Made by a program: the position numbers and the translations under genes. DNA of 7,169 nucleotides from Methanothrix sp. (GTDB lineage Archaea > Halobacteriota > Methanosarcinia > Methanotrichales > Methanotrichaceae): the NCBI GenBank assembly GCA_012798025.1, contig JAAZNX010000147.1:1-7169 (forward strand), in the 5' to 3' direction. Within the stretch, counting starts at the first letter, position 1. Every line of letters begins with the position of its first letter. Positions 1-5,897 of the stretch are shown piece by piece. The notes beneath the pieces are model-generated. The model saw only the letters and a list, made by a program, of their open reading frames with translations. It ran no database searches and was not told where the DNA came from.

Positions 1-93
1 CTCATGGGCCTGGTGATGAAGGAGCTGAGAGGCAAAGCAGATGGCGCTTTGGTGAGCGCCATATTGAAGAAGGAAATACAAGATATACTGTAG
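1..93 (+). CDS. gatE: C-terminal end of Glu-tRNA(Gln) amidotransferase subunit E (partial)
   Basis: An open frame runs in from the left edge and stops at TAG 91-93, giving the last 30 residues of a protein. The segment [15 protein letters not shown] and the helix after it match the C-terminal helical tail (YqeY-like) shared by the GatB and GatE families. The LMG..MKE.RGK.DG form resembles archaeal GatE more than GatB, which usually reads VGQVMK..G.A.P. GatE works with GatD to convert misacylated Glu-tRNA(Gln) to Gln-tRNA(Gln) in archaea; this tail binds tRNA. The catalytic and GatD-contacting parts lie outside the window. The next gene starts 4 bases downstream, so the two are probably co-transcribed. 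GatB remains the alternative. Confidence 0.75.
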   Translation, partial: LMGLVMKELRGKADGALVSAILKKEIQDIL

Positions 94-97
94 CCAA

Positions 98-1231
98 GTG
101 AGCCCCGAGAAAGCCAAAAGGCCAGATATGCTCCTCTGGGAGGAGACGCTGTTCAAAGACAGGGATCTATTCGAGCTAGATTACCTGCCAGAACATTTCC
201 TTCACCGTGAATCGCAGATGAACAGCCTAAAGTTCTGCATTCGGCCTGCGCTGCAGGGTGCACGACCCATCAATGCCCTGTGCCTCGGCCCCCCAGGCAC
301 GGGGAAGACCACAGCCATCTTCAAGCTCTTCGAGGAGATCGAGGCCCATTCATCCAATGTCATTCCAGTTCATGTAAACTGTCAGATGGACACCACGAGA
401 TACGCTGTCTTCTACCAGCTCTACAAGAAGATCTTCGAACACGCGCCTCCTTCAAGCGGCGTCTCTTTCAAGCGCATCTTCGAGAAGGTAGCCCAACACG
501 CTGCAGACGAGGATCGGGTCCTGATAATAGCATTGGACGACATAAATTATCTCTTTCACGAGCGTGAAGTGGATCATGTTTTATACTCACTCCTACGAGC
601 GCACGAGACATGTCCCGGCGCCAGGATGGGCGTGATAGGCGTTTTGAGCGAGCCTACGCTCAACTACATTCTCGACCCACGTGTCGTGTCCGTCTTTCAG
701 GCTGAAGAGATCGTATTTCCACTTTATACCAGGGCTGAACTGTGGGACATTCTGAACAAGCGAGTGCAAATGGGCTTTTATCCAGGCGTGGTTGAGAAAG
801 ATGTCCTTGAAGCTGTGGTGAATTACACAGAGTCATGCGGTGACCTCAGGGTAGGAATTGATCTTCTCAAGAGGTCCGGCCTCTTAGCAGAGAAGCGCGC
901 CTCTAGAACGGTCTCCCTTCAAGATGTCGAGAGCTCATACGAGCGTTCGCGGCTGGTTCACCTCTCGTATGCCCTGAAATCTCTGAAAGAGGACGAGCAA
1001 AAGGTGTTGCGCATGGCAGCAGAGCATGAGAGCTGTCGCGCTGGCGAGCTTTTCAGCCGTTTCCATGAGGAGACGGGCGCAGGATACACACGTTTCCACG
1101 AGATCCTCAACAAGCTAGATGCCATTCGGCTCATCGATACAGATTTTAGCGGATCGGGTGAGAGGGGCAGAAGCCGTACGATTCGCGTGCGCTATGATCC
1201 CAAAGAGATCCTGTGCAGGATCGGCTCCTGA
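98..1231 (+). CDS. Orc1/Cdc6-family AAA+ protein, divergent paralogue
   Basis: This 377-residue protein has the layout of an archaeal Orc1/Cdc6 replication initiator or helicase loader. The N-terminal segment ends in the typical YLPEHFLHRESQ (30-40). Walker A is GPPGTGKTT (64-72) and Walker B is VLIIALDDI (141-149). The LDPRV segment is at 192-196, the YTRAELWDIL helix at 210-219, and sensor 2 GDLR at 248-251. A winged-helix DNA-binding domain probably fills residues 285-370. Two ATPase motifs are unusual: Walker B ends in Asp-Asp rather than Asp-Glu, and the sensor 1 stretch reads VIGVLSE where many Cdc6 proteins have an Asn. This suggests a secondary paralogue rather than the main origin-binding Orc1. 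The start used is GTG at 98, close behind gatE; ATG 128 (Met11), preceded by AAAAGG at 116-121, is an equally possible start that loses no conserved residue. I found no clear origin-recognition repeats beside it. Confidence 0.9.
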   Translation: MSPEKAKRPDMLLWEETLFKDRDLFELDYLPEHFLHRESQMNSLKFCIRPALQGARPINALCLGPPGTGKTTAIFKLFEEIEAHSSNVIPVHVNCQMDTTRYAVFYQLYKKIFEHAPPSSGVSFKRIFEKVAQHAADEDRVLIIALDDINYLFHEREVDHVLYSLLRAHETCPGARMGVIGVLSEPTLNYILDPRVVSVFQAEEIVFPLYTRAELWDILNKRVQMGFYPGVVEKDVLEAVVNYTESCGDLRVGIDLLKRSGLLAEKRASRTVSLQDVESSYERSRLVHLSYALKSLKEDEQKVLRMAAEHESCRAGELFSRFHEETGAGYTRFHEILNKLDAIRLIDTDFSGSGERGRSRTIRVRYDPKEILCRIGS

Positions 1232-1237
1232 TCTTTT
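1207..1237 (+). terminator. Possible weak hairpin and T-run at the end of the cdc6-like gene
   Basis: CAGGA (1216-1220) and TCCTG (1226-1230) can form a 5-bp stem with a 5-base loop over the stop codon, and ATCTTTT follows. A competing perfect 7-bp inverted repeat, GATCCTG (1207-1213) and CAGGATC (1216-1222), uses the same bases. Archaeal termination depends mainly on T-runs, and four Ts is weak, so this is only a candidate. Confidence 0.25.
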
Positions 1238-1249
1238 GAAAGAAGAGCT

Positions 1250-1300
1250 CTATATTCTTGAATTAGAATAACTTACCTATATAGATCACATAGACAAGGA
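1250..1300 (+). promoter_or_regulatory. Candidate pstCA promoter with inverted repeat and ribosome site
   Basis: The 76-base gap before pstC is AT-rich. It holds two TATA-like boxes, CTATATT at 1250-1256 (preceded by purine-rich GAAAGAAG, a possible BRE) and TATATAG at 1278-1284. Between them lies a perfect 6-bp inverted repeat, TATTCT (1253-1258) and AGAATA (1265-1270), with a 6-base spacer. It overlaps the first TATA box, where a repressor could block TBP/TFB. AAGGA at 1296-1300 sits 7 bases before the TTG start at 1308. The first TATA box predicts a transcript start near 1278, which keeps that ribosome site in the message. Operator function is inference from position and symmetry only. Confidence 0.4.
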
Positions 1301-1307
1301 CTTTAAC

Positions 1308-2240
1308 TTGGAATGCGATTCGAATTTATGTATGAACAGGCCGAGAATAGTGGCGCCCCAAAAATATAAGGAGAAGTTCATAGAGGCGCTATTGTTTGTA
1401 TCAGCCGTCACCTCAATTTTCATTATGCTTCTCATCTTCTATTACCTGATCTGCGAAAGCACTCGTGCATTTCACGAACTGGGCTTCTTTTCGCTGCTCT
1501 TCGGCCAAAAATGGCACCCAGCAGGGGATATTTACGGCTTTCTGCCACTGATCGCCTGCTCTCTCATCATCACCCTTCTCGCGCTTTTCATAAACATCCT
1601 AGTCGGTTTTCCCCTGGCCATCTACCTGGCAGAGCTGGCAGGTCCAAAAAAAAAGGCAGTATTGAAGCCTGCCATCGAGCTGTTGGCGGGAGTCCCGTCC
1701 ATAGTCTATGGTTTCTTGGGAGTGATCATACTTGTTTCCTACCTGCAAGACAGCTTTGATATGCTCACAGGAAGATCGATCTTAGCAGGCTCGATATTGC
1801 TAGGCGTCATGTTCATTCCCTACCTCACCACCATCTGCGAGGATGCTTTGAGGGCGGTTCCCAGCGAGTTCAAAGAGGGCTCGCTTGCTCTTGGCGCCAA
1901 CAAATGGCAGACATTGAGGCATGTGACGATCCCCGCTGCCTCGTCAGGAATTACTGCTGCCATTCTCCTCAACATCGGAAGCATAATCGGCGAGACGATG
2001 GCCGTGCTCCTCGTGGTCGGAAATGTCGCTAGATTGCCTTCGCCAATTTATGATATCTTTGATCAGGGCGCAACCTTCACCTCGGTCATCGCCGGCGAGA
2101 TGGGCGAGGTAGCCAGAGGTTCCCTTCACTATCACGTCCTTTTTGCAGTGGGCTTCGTCCTTCTCGCGGTTGTATCAGTTCTCAGCCTTATCGCTGACTA
2201 TGCCAGGACTCGAATAAGAAAGAAATTCGGAGGATATTGA
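1308..2240 (+). CDS. pstC: Phosphate ABC transporter permease PstC
   Basis: PstC is one of two membrane subunits of the high-affinity phosphate importer (PstS binding protein, PstC/PstA channel, PstB ATPase). This 310-residue protein is of normal length. A hydrophobic segment at 25-48 is followed by the outer loop KWHPAGDIYGFLP (68-80), typical of PstC. Membrane helices follow at about 81-110, 122-147, 157-175, 211-239 and 274-297. ELLAGVPSIVYGFLG (124-138) is a family signature. The EAA loop that docks on the ATPase is at 178-215 (EDALRAVP, EGSLALGANKWQT), followed by GET at 228-230. I take TTG 1308 as the start because AAGGA lies 7 bases before it; ATG 1332 (Met9) lacks a ribosome site but would suit a transcript from the second TATA box. 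Codons 114-116 (KKK) contain a run of nine A. pstA follows immediately; pstS and pstB are not adjacent. Confidence 0.93.
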   Translation: MECDSNLCMNRPRIVAPQKYKEKFIEALLFVSAVTSIFIMLLIFYYLICESTRAFHELGFFSLLFGQKWHPAGDIYGFLPLIACSLIITLLALFINILVGFPLAIYLAELAGPKKKAVLKPAIELLAGVPSIVYGFLGVIILVSYLQDSFDMLTGRSILAGSILLGVMFIPYLTTICEDALRAVPSEFKEGSLALGANKWQTLRHVTIPAASSGITAAILLNIGSIIGETMAVLLVVGNVARLPSPIYDIFDQGATFTSVIAGEMGEVARGSLHYHVLFAVGFVLLAVVSVLSLIADYARTRIRKKFGGY

Positions 2241-3488
2241 ATGAAGATCAAGCCTGCCATGGCAGCATCATTCGTTTTGTCTGCATTTCTATTCGTATCA
2301 TCTGTGGTATGCCTCATACTGCAGCCTGATTTGAGGTGGATGGCGCCTATCTGGAACGCCTGCCTGCTGGCAGACTTGCTGCTGCTCCTCGGATCCTATT
2401 TGACTGCCAAAACTAAATCTCATAAGGCAGCATCAATTCTCGCACTGGATATTCTCTTTTGCCTGGCAATCGTTCTCTTTACATTTACCGGAGCATTTAA
2501 CCCTGGTTTTGCATTAAAGAAGCCTTTGGGCGTTGGCGCCACCTTCGGATATTCTTTTGTTCTCCCTCTTCTGGTGCTTTTTGCAAGCTTATTGAACATC
2601 AAGGATGCGCTTAACGTCGTCCATGGCTACGGCCCCAAGGGACGAGAAGCCCTCGTATTTTTGGCCATCCGATTATCAGCAATATTCTCGATCCTGCTCC
2701 TAGGTGGAATTCTTTTCATAATAATCTACAAAGGAATTTGGGTCATCAACTGGGAGTTTTTGACCACACCCCACAGGAGGCTTGGACAGGCAGGCGGAAT
2801 CAGCACTGCCATAATGGGATCGCTCTGGATGGTCCTAGGCGCCATGATCGTATCGTCTCCACTGGGAATAGGCGCTGCCATCTACCTGCACGAGTACTCG
2901 AAGAACCAAAAGCTCAATCGGCTGATCACCATTGCCGTAAGCTGCCTGAACGGCGTTCCTTCTGTGGTATTTGGCCTCTTTGCACTTGCATTTTTAGTGA
3001 CTATTTTTGGAGTGTCGCTTCTCACAGGTTCGATAATTCTGGGCCTGATAAACATACCAACCATAATTCTGACCAGCCAGGAGGCATTGAAGAGTGTTCC
3101 AAACTCTCTTAGAGAAGGCAGCATGGCATTAGGGGCAACGAAGTGGCAGACGATAAAGAAGGTCGTACTGCCTTCGGCCATGCCCGGCATCCTCACAGGC
3201 GTCATAATGGGTGTGGCCAAAGCCTCAGGAGAAACAGCGCCAATAATGTGGACAGCAGTGACCTTCACGGCCACGCCTGTTCAGATGATCTACGGTTTTA
3301 TTCCGAATCTGTTTCAACCGGTGAACAATCTGGACTATCATCTCTTGAATCTAATTTATTTTTTAGGTGCATGGGATGTTGAAGCTAGAGCCTGGGGAAC
3401 AGCGCTGGTCCTCATAGCCCTTGTGTTAGGCACGAATATGCTGGCAATCCTTGTAAGAAACCATTATCGCAAGAAGATATCCTGGTAG
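2241..3488 (+). CDS. pstA: Phosphate ABC transporter permease PstA with extended N-terminus
   Basis: This is the partner of PstC in the phosphate import channel. The ATG directly follows the pstC stop codon, and GGAGG (2229-2233) lies 7 bases upstream, so the two are translationally linked. At 415 residues it is well over 100 longer than a usual PstA of about 280-300. The PstA core starts near residue 135: a helix at 138-163, the loop FLTTPHRR (173-180), the permease domain from about 186, CLNGVPSVVFGLFALAF (235-251), and the EAA loop at 280-316 (QEALKSVPNSLREGS, ALGATKWQT). GETAPIMWTA is at 330-339, and the final helix at about 385-405 ends in a basic tail. Residues 1-134 form an extra region with four likely membrane helices (about 7-27, 35-54, 63-87, 101-120) that I cannot assign. 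No pstB or phoU follows; the next gene is convergent and 3 bases away. Confidence 0.93.
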   Translation: MKIKPAMAASFVLSAFLFVSSVVCLILQPDLRWMAPIWNACLLADLLLLLGSYLTAKTKSHKAASILALDILFCLAIVLFTFTGAFNPGFALKKPLGVGATFGYSFVLPLLVLFASLLNIKDALNVVHGYGPKGREALVFLAIRLSAIFSILLLGGILFIIIYKGIWVINWEFLTTPHRRLGQAGGISTAIMGSLWMVLGAMIVSSPLGIGAAIYLHEYSKNQKLNRLITIAVSCLNGVPSVVFGLFALAFLVTIFGVSLLTGSIILGLINIPTIILTSQEALKSVPNSLREGSMALGATKWQTIKKVVLPSAMPGILTGVIMGVAKASGETAPIMWTAVTFTATPVQMIYGFIPNLFQPVNNLDYHLLNLIYFLGAWDVEARAWGTALVLIALVLGTNMLAILVRNHYRKKISW

Positions 3489-3491
3489 TAT

Positions 3492-3980
3492 TCATTGAAA
3501 GCCACGCCAAAGTTCGCTCTCCATATCCGCTGCAAAAAAGTCCATCACCTGGCCGAGAAGATCACGAATCCTTGCTACCTCGCTCTTTTGCAGGTCGCAG
3601 GGCATTAGCGGCAGAGATAACATTACAGCTGCATCAAGTTGCAGCGAAGCCCTGGGTTTTGGATGATCCATCGCATCGAGCACGCATCTCCTGACCGTCT
3701 CAATGCTGCGACGTACAGCCATCAGGTCTTCCACATTTTGCACTGACGCCTCAGAACTCATCGCCCAGGCATCAATGACAGCTAAGACGAGATCTGCTTT
3801 GAGTTTATCAGGAATATTCACTATCCTCAAAAGGTCCACGATCAAGCCGAGCTTTATCGATCTGATCTCGCCTTCTCTTGTTACCAGTCCGTCCCTATCC
3901 AGAATCGCTTCGTAGTATTCGAGCAGGCCGAGCAGATCCTCACCATTTCGAAGACCCTCATATCCGATAGCGTTAATCAT
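3492..3980 (-). CDS. Hypothetical protein, probably all-helical and cytoplasmic
   Basis: I do not recognise this family. The 162-residue protein has no signal peptide, membrane segment or evident metal-binding or catalytic motif. It is rich in Leu, Ile, Asp, Glu and Arg with amphipathic spacing, as in a helical bundle. Examples are GEDLLGLLEYYEAIL (11-25) and VEDLMAVRRSIETVRRC near 84-100. I chose ATG 3980-3978 because GGAGG (minus strand, plus positions 3991-3987) lies exactly 6 bases upstream. The frame stays open to a GTG at 4004, but that would put the ribosome site inside the gene. Its stop codon is 3 bases from that of pstA, tail to tail. Where a phosphate operon would normally continue with pstB-phoU there is this opposing gene; a link to phosphate control is conceivable, but nothing in the protein shows it. 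Confidence 0.7.
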   Translation of the reverse strand: MINAIGYEGLRNGEDLLGLLEYYEAILDRDGLVTREGEIRSIKLGLIVDLLRIVNIPDKLKADLVLAVIDAWAMSSEASVQNVEDLMAVRRSIETVRRCVLDAMDHPKPRASLQLDAAVMLSLPLMPCDLQKSEVARIRDLLGQVMDFFAADMESELWRGFQ

Positions 3981-4170
3981 TTTCATCCTCCAAACAAAGA
4001 CCACCTTTGCTGCGCAAAATAAAAATTTCCAAATCAGGCAACACTACAGACATGAATCGATCTGATATATGTGTCTTCTCTCATTAAACTATGTGTATGT
4101 ATTTTGGATATATAATCTATATTCTCAAAATCCTCCCGTTTTCAGAGCTCTTTCCATCATAACTGAGTCT
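3981..4170 (-). promoter_or_regulatory. AT-rich spacer with candidate promoter for the hypothetical gene
   Basis: This 190-base stretch lies between two minus-strand genes. On the minus strand TTTTTATT (4026-4019) would place a transcript start near 3996, leaving a short leader that contains GGAGG. A second TATA-like stretch, GATTATATATCC (minus strand, about 4118-4107), is farther up. The only small frames I see lack a ribosome site. I found no tRNA, riboswitch or strong hairpin here. Confidence 0.4.
3987..3991 (-). promoter_or_regulatory. Ribosome binding site fixing the start of the hypothetical gene
   Basis: The minus strand reads GGAGGATGAAAATG. GGAGG abuts the first ATG but is 6 bases from the second, the same spacing range seen before pstA and pgk. 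This favours the second ATG (3980-3978) as the start. Confidence 0.7.
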
Positions 4171-4836
4171 TCATGGATCGGCCAGGAACTGAGTCAGAAA
4201 TGGTGTGCCGGGATAATTACTATCTATCGTCCCTAACGAGAAGTCCTTGCCGAAGAGATGCCTAGAGTTATATTGAGGCGCAATTGCTCCGATCTGCGAA
4301 GCCATCACATGTGTGCCCAATGGTTCGTAGTAAATAAGAGCGGGACCACTGGAAAATCCACTGCCTAAATAGATGGGATCTGCATGGGGAGGCACTGCAT
4401 AGGTTTGTTCTCCTGTTCGAGCGATCCGAGAATAACTTAGCTGACCATAGCCAACCTGCGGGACGGAAGGCTGTGCACATGTGCCTGAAACGTCGATCAC
4501 CACTGCATCGCTGGCCTTATCGCCTATGACGTAATAAAGTATGTGCTGCCCAACTGCATCTGCACGAAAGATCAACCTATCATAGCGCTGGAAATAGTGA
4601 TTGCTGCGAGATACCCTTCCATCAGGGTATATCTCATTGAGGTAACCACTCCCTTCTACAGGAGAAAGCACTATCAATGATACAGTCTCCCCCTCGGTGA
4701 TATCAATGTGCTTTGTCCATCCTGCATCTCCATCTATCCTCAGAAGATAACCAGCCGCTTGAGTAGCATACGATTGGCTTTCCACTTGAGCTATAGACAA
4801 ATATATCAATAAAATTAATATGAACAATTTTCCCAT
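4171..4836 (-). CDS. Exported protein of unknown function
   Basis: This 221-residue protein starts with a classical signal peptide: Lys3, a hydrophobic core FILILLIYLSIA (5-16), and a polar region leading to probable cleavage near residues 20-23. The rest is polar, low in charge and rich in Gly, Ser, Tyr, Ile and Val with alternating hydrophobic residues, suggesting beta-sheet. Examples are DRLIFRADAVGQHILYYVIG (86-105) and DAVVIDVSG (110-118). There is a single Cys (120), too far in to be a lipobox, and no C-terminal membrane anchor or sorting signal, so it is probably secreted or loosely surface-bound. ATG 4836 has GAGGGG about 5 bases upstream. Residues 50-118 may be a small beta-sandwich, possibly comparable to a pre-peptidase-like domain, but this is a guess. 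I do not recognise the family. Confidence 0.75.
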   Translation of the reverse strand: MGKLFILILLIYLSIAQVESQSYATQAAGYLLRIDGDAGWTKHIDITEGETVSLIVLSPVEGSGYLNEIYPDGRVSRSNHYFQRYDRLIFRADAVGQHILYYVIGDKASDAVVIDVSGTCAQPSVPQVGYGQLSYSRIARTGEQTYAVPPHADPIYLGSGFSSGPALIYYEPLGTHVMASQIGAIAPQYNSRHLFGKDFSLGTIDSNYPGTPFLTQFLADP

Positions 4837-4958
4837 AGACGCCCCTCTATATATTTTGGTTTGGAGCTATTTCAATTAATAATTTTCTATGGCTATCCTT
4901 TGAAAGCTGCTTTCCATCATGGACAATCTATATCAATTCCAAAGCATTTGACTCATTC
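4837..4958. promoter_or_regulatory. Divergent promoter region between the exported protein and DHH genes
   Basis: This 122-base AT-rich region must serve both directions. For the plus-strand DHH gene, CTATAT at 4928-4933 is centred about 28 bases before the ATG at 4959, which fits an archaeal TATA box on a leaderless or nearly leaderless message; no GGAGG-like site precedes that ATG. For the minus-strand gene, AAATATATAG (4857-4848) is only about 17 bases from its ATG, too close for a TATA box. TTATTAAT (minus strand, about 4884-4877) is a better candidate and leaves room for the GAGGGG ribosome site. Confidence 0.5.
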
Positions 4959-5897
4959 ATGCGCATTTGCGAGGCCGAGTTTGGCGCCAACGTCGGCAAA
5001 TATCATAAAGTCCTCTACCTATGCCACCGTAATGCCGATCCCGACGCCGTCGGGAGCGCTTTTGCTCTAAGCCAGGCCTTTGGGGGCACACTCGGTGCCG
5101 TGGATGACCTTAGTCGTACAGGCGAGGCCTTGGCAGAGGCCATCGGAGCCGACGTCAAGATCGACCCAAAGGCAGAAGACTACGACCTGGTAGTAGTCGT
5201 AGACACATCGGTCCGGATCCAACTTGGAAGCTTCAGGCTGGCAAGATATGCTCTGATAGACCACCACCAGGACATCGGACTGCAGCATGACGCCGAGTTT
5301 TATATTCAAAGGCCCTCAAAGTCCACTGCGGAGATAGCCTGGGAGATTTTGAAGGAGAGCAAGGCGCAGACCAGTCGGGAGATGGCAATGGGCTTGCTGG
5401 TGGGCATAATCTCTGACACAGGCAGATTCAGGCGATCGTCTCCGACGGTCTTTCGTGCTGCGGCAGAACTGCTCGAAGCAGGAGGATTTGAGTATGAAGA
5501 TGCACTTCAAGTCCTGTCCATCCCCGTGGACGCTTCCCGCAAAATCGCTATTCTCAAGGCAGTCACCCGGGCCAAGATTGACCGTCATGGAGACTGGCTG
5601 ATCGCAACGACTGAGATCAACTCCTTTGAGGGTTCTTCTGCCATGGCACTGGCCGACCTTGGAGCGGATGTGGCCTTTGCAGCCGGAAAGCATGGAGACC
5701 TCTGCCGCATAAGCGCCAGAGCTGGGCGAGAAGCTGCCAGGATCGGCTTGAACCTGGCCGAGATCCTGTGCGAGGTGGGCAAAAATAACGGCGGCAATGG
5801 CGGCGGCCACATGGCGGCGGCAGCCCTTGAAGCCGTTGGAGAGCCTCGCGCCCTTTTAGAGGAGTGCAGAAAAAGAGCTGCAGAAATCTTGCCTTAG
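4959..5897 (+). CDS. DHH/DHHA1-family phosphoesterase (RecJ/NrnA-like)
   Basis: This 312-residue protein is a two-domain, metal-dependent phosphoesterase. The DHH domain holds all expected motifs: HRNADPDAVGS (23-33), VVDTS (80-84), LIDHH (99-103) and GIISDTGRF (149-157), whose Asp and His residues bind two Mn or Mg ions. The C-terminal DHHA1 domain ends with the substrate-phosphate loop GGNGGGH (278-284). Length and layout match NrnA-type enzymes that degrade very short RNA, remove phosphate from pAp, or cleave linear dinucleotides made from cyclic di-AMP; the sequence does not say which. It lacks the extra DNA-binding parts of full RecJ. It has no signal peptide, so it should be cytoplasmic. 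The ATG is chosen from the TATA spacing, since no ribosome site is visible. It overlaps the end of the convergent pgk gene by 4 bases. Confidence 0.9.
   Translation: MRICEAEFGANVGKYHKVLYLCHRNADPDAVGSAFALSQAFGGTLGAVDDLSRTGEALAEAIGADVKIDPKAEDYDLVVVVDTSVRIQLGSFRLARYALIDHHQDIGLQHDAEFYIQRPSKSTAEIAWEILKESKAQTSREMAMGLLVGIISDTGRFRRSSPTVFRAAAELLEAGGFEYEDALQVLSIPVDASRKIAILKAVTRAKIDRHGDWLIATTEINSFEGSSAMALADLGADVAFAAGKHGDLCRISARAGREAARIGLNLAEILCEVGKNNGGNGGGHMAAAALEAVGEPRALLEECRKRAAEILP

Noticed and set aside
280..567. 95-codon plus-strand open frame inside the cdc6-like gene
   Set aside because: It overlaps the Walker A and Walker B coding region in another frame and has the Arg, Ser and His rich look of an out-of-frame reading.
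1232..1307. Possible replication origin beside the cdc6-like gene
   Set aside because: The gap is only 76 bases and shows no repeated origin-recognition boxes; AT-richness is explained as well by a promoter.
1646..1654. Run of nine A in pstC, possible slippage or sequencing error
   Set aside because: The family-consistent PstC frame continues on both sides of the run, so no frameshift is present; it simply encodes Lys codons in a basic loop.
2882..3274. 130-codon open frame on the minus strand inside pstA
   Set aside because: It lies wholly antisense to the strongly conserved PstA permease core, including the EAA loop, and has no recognisable features.
4052..4090. Short plus-strand frame starting at an ATG near 4053
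   Set aside because: It is only about a dozen codons long and has no ribosome site or other support.
5316..5812. Minus-strand open frames inside the DHH gene
   Set aside because: They are antisense to the DHH and DHHA1 motifs, and their composition looks like a shadow of the real gene.
5788..5823. GGC/GCG-rich repeated stretch that looks like a microsatellite
   Set aside because: It encodes the conserved glycine-rich loop GGNGGGH and the alanine run after it in the DHHA1 domain, which explains the composition.
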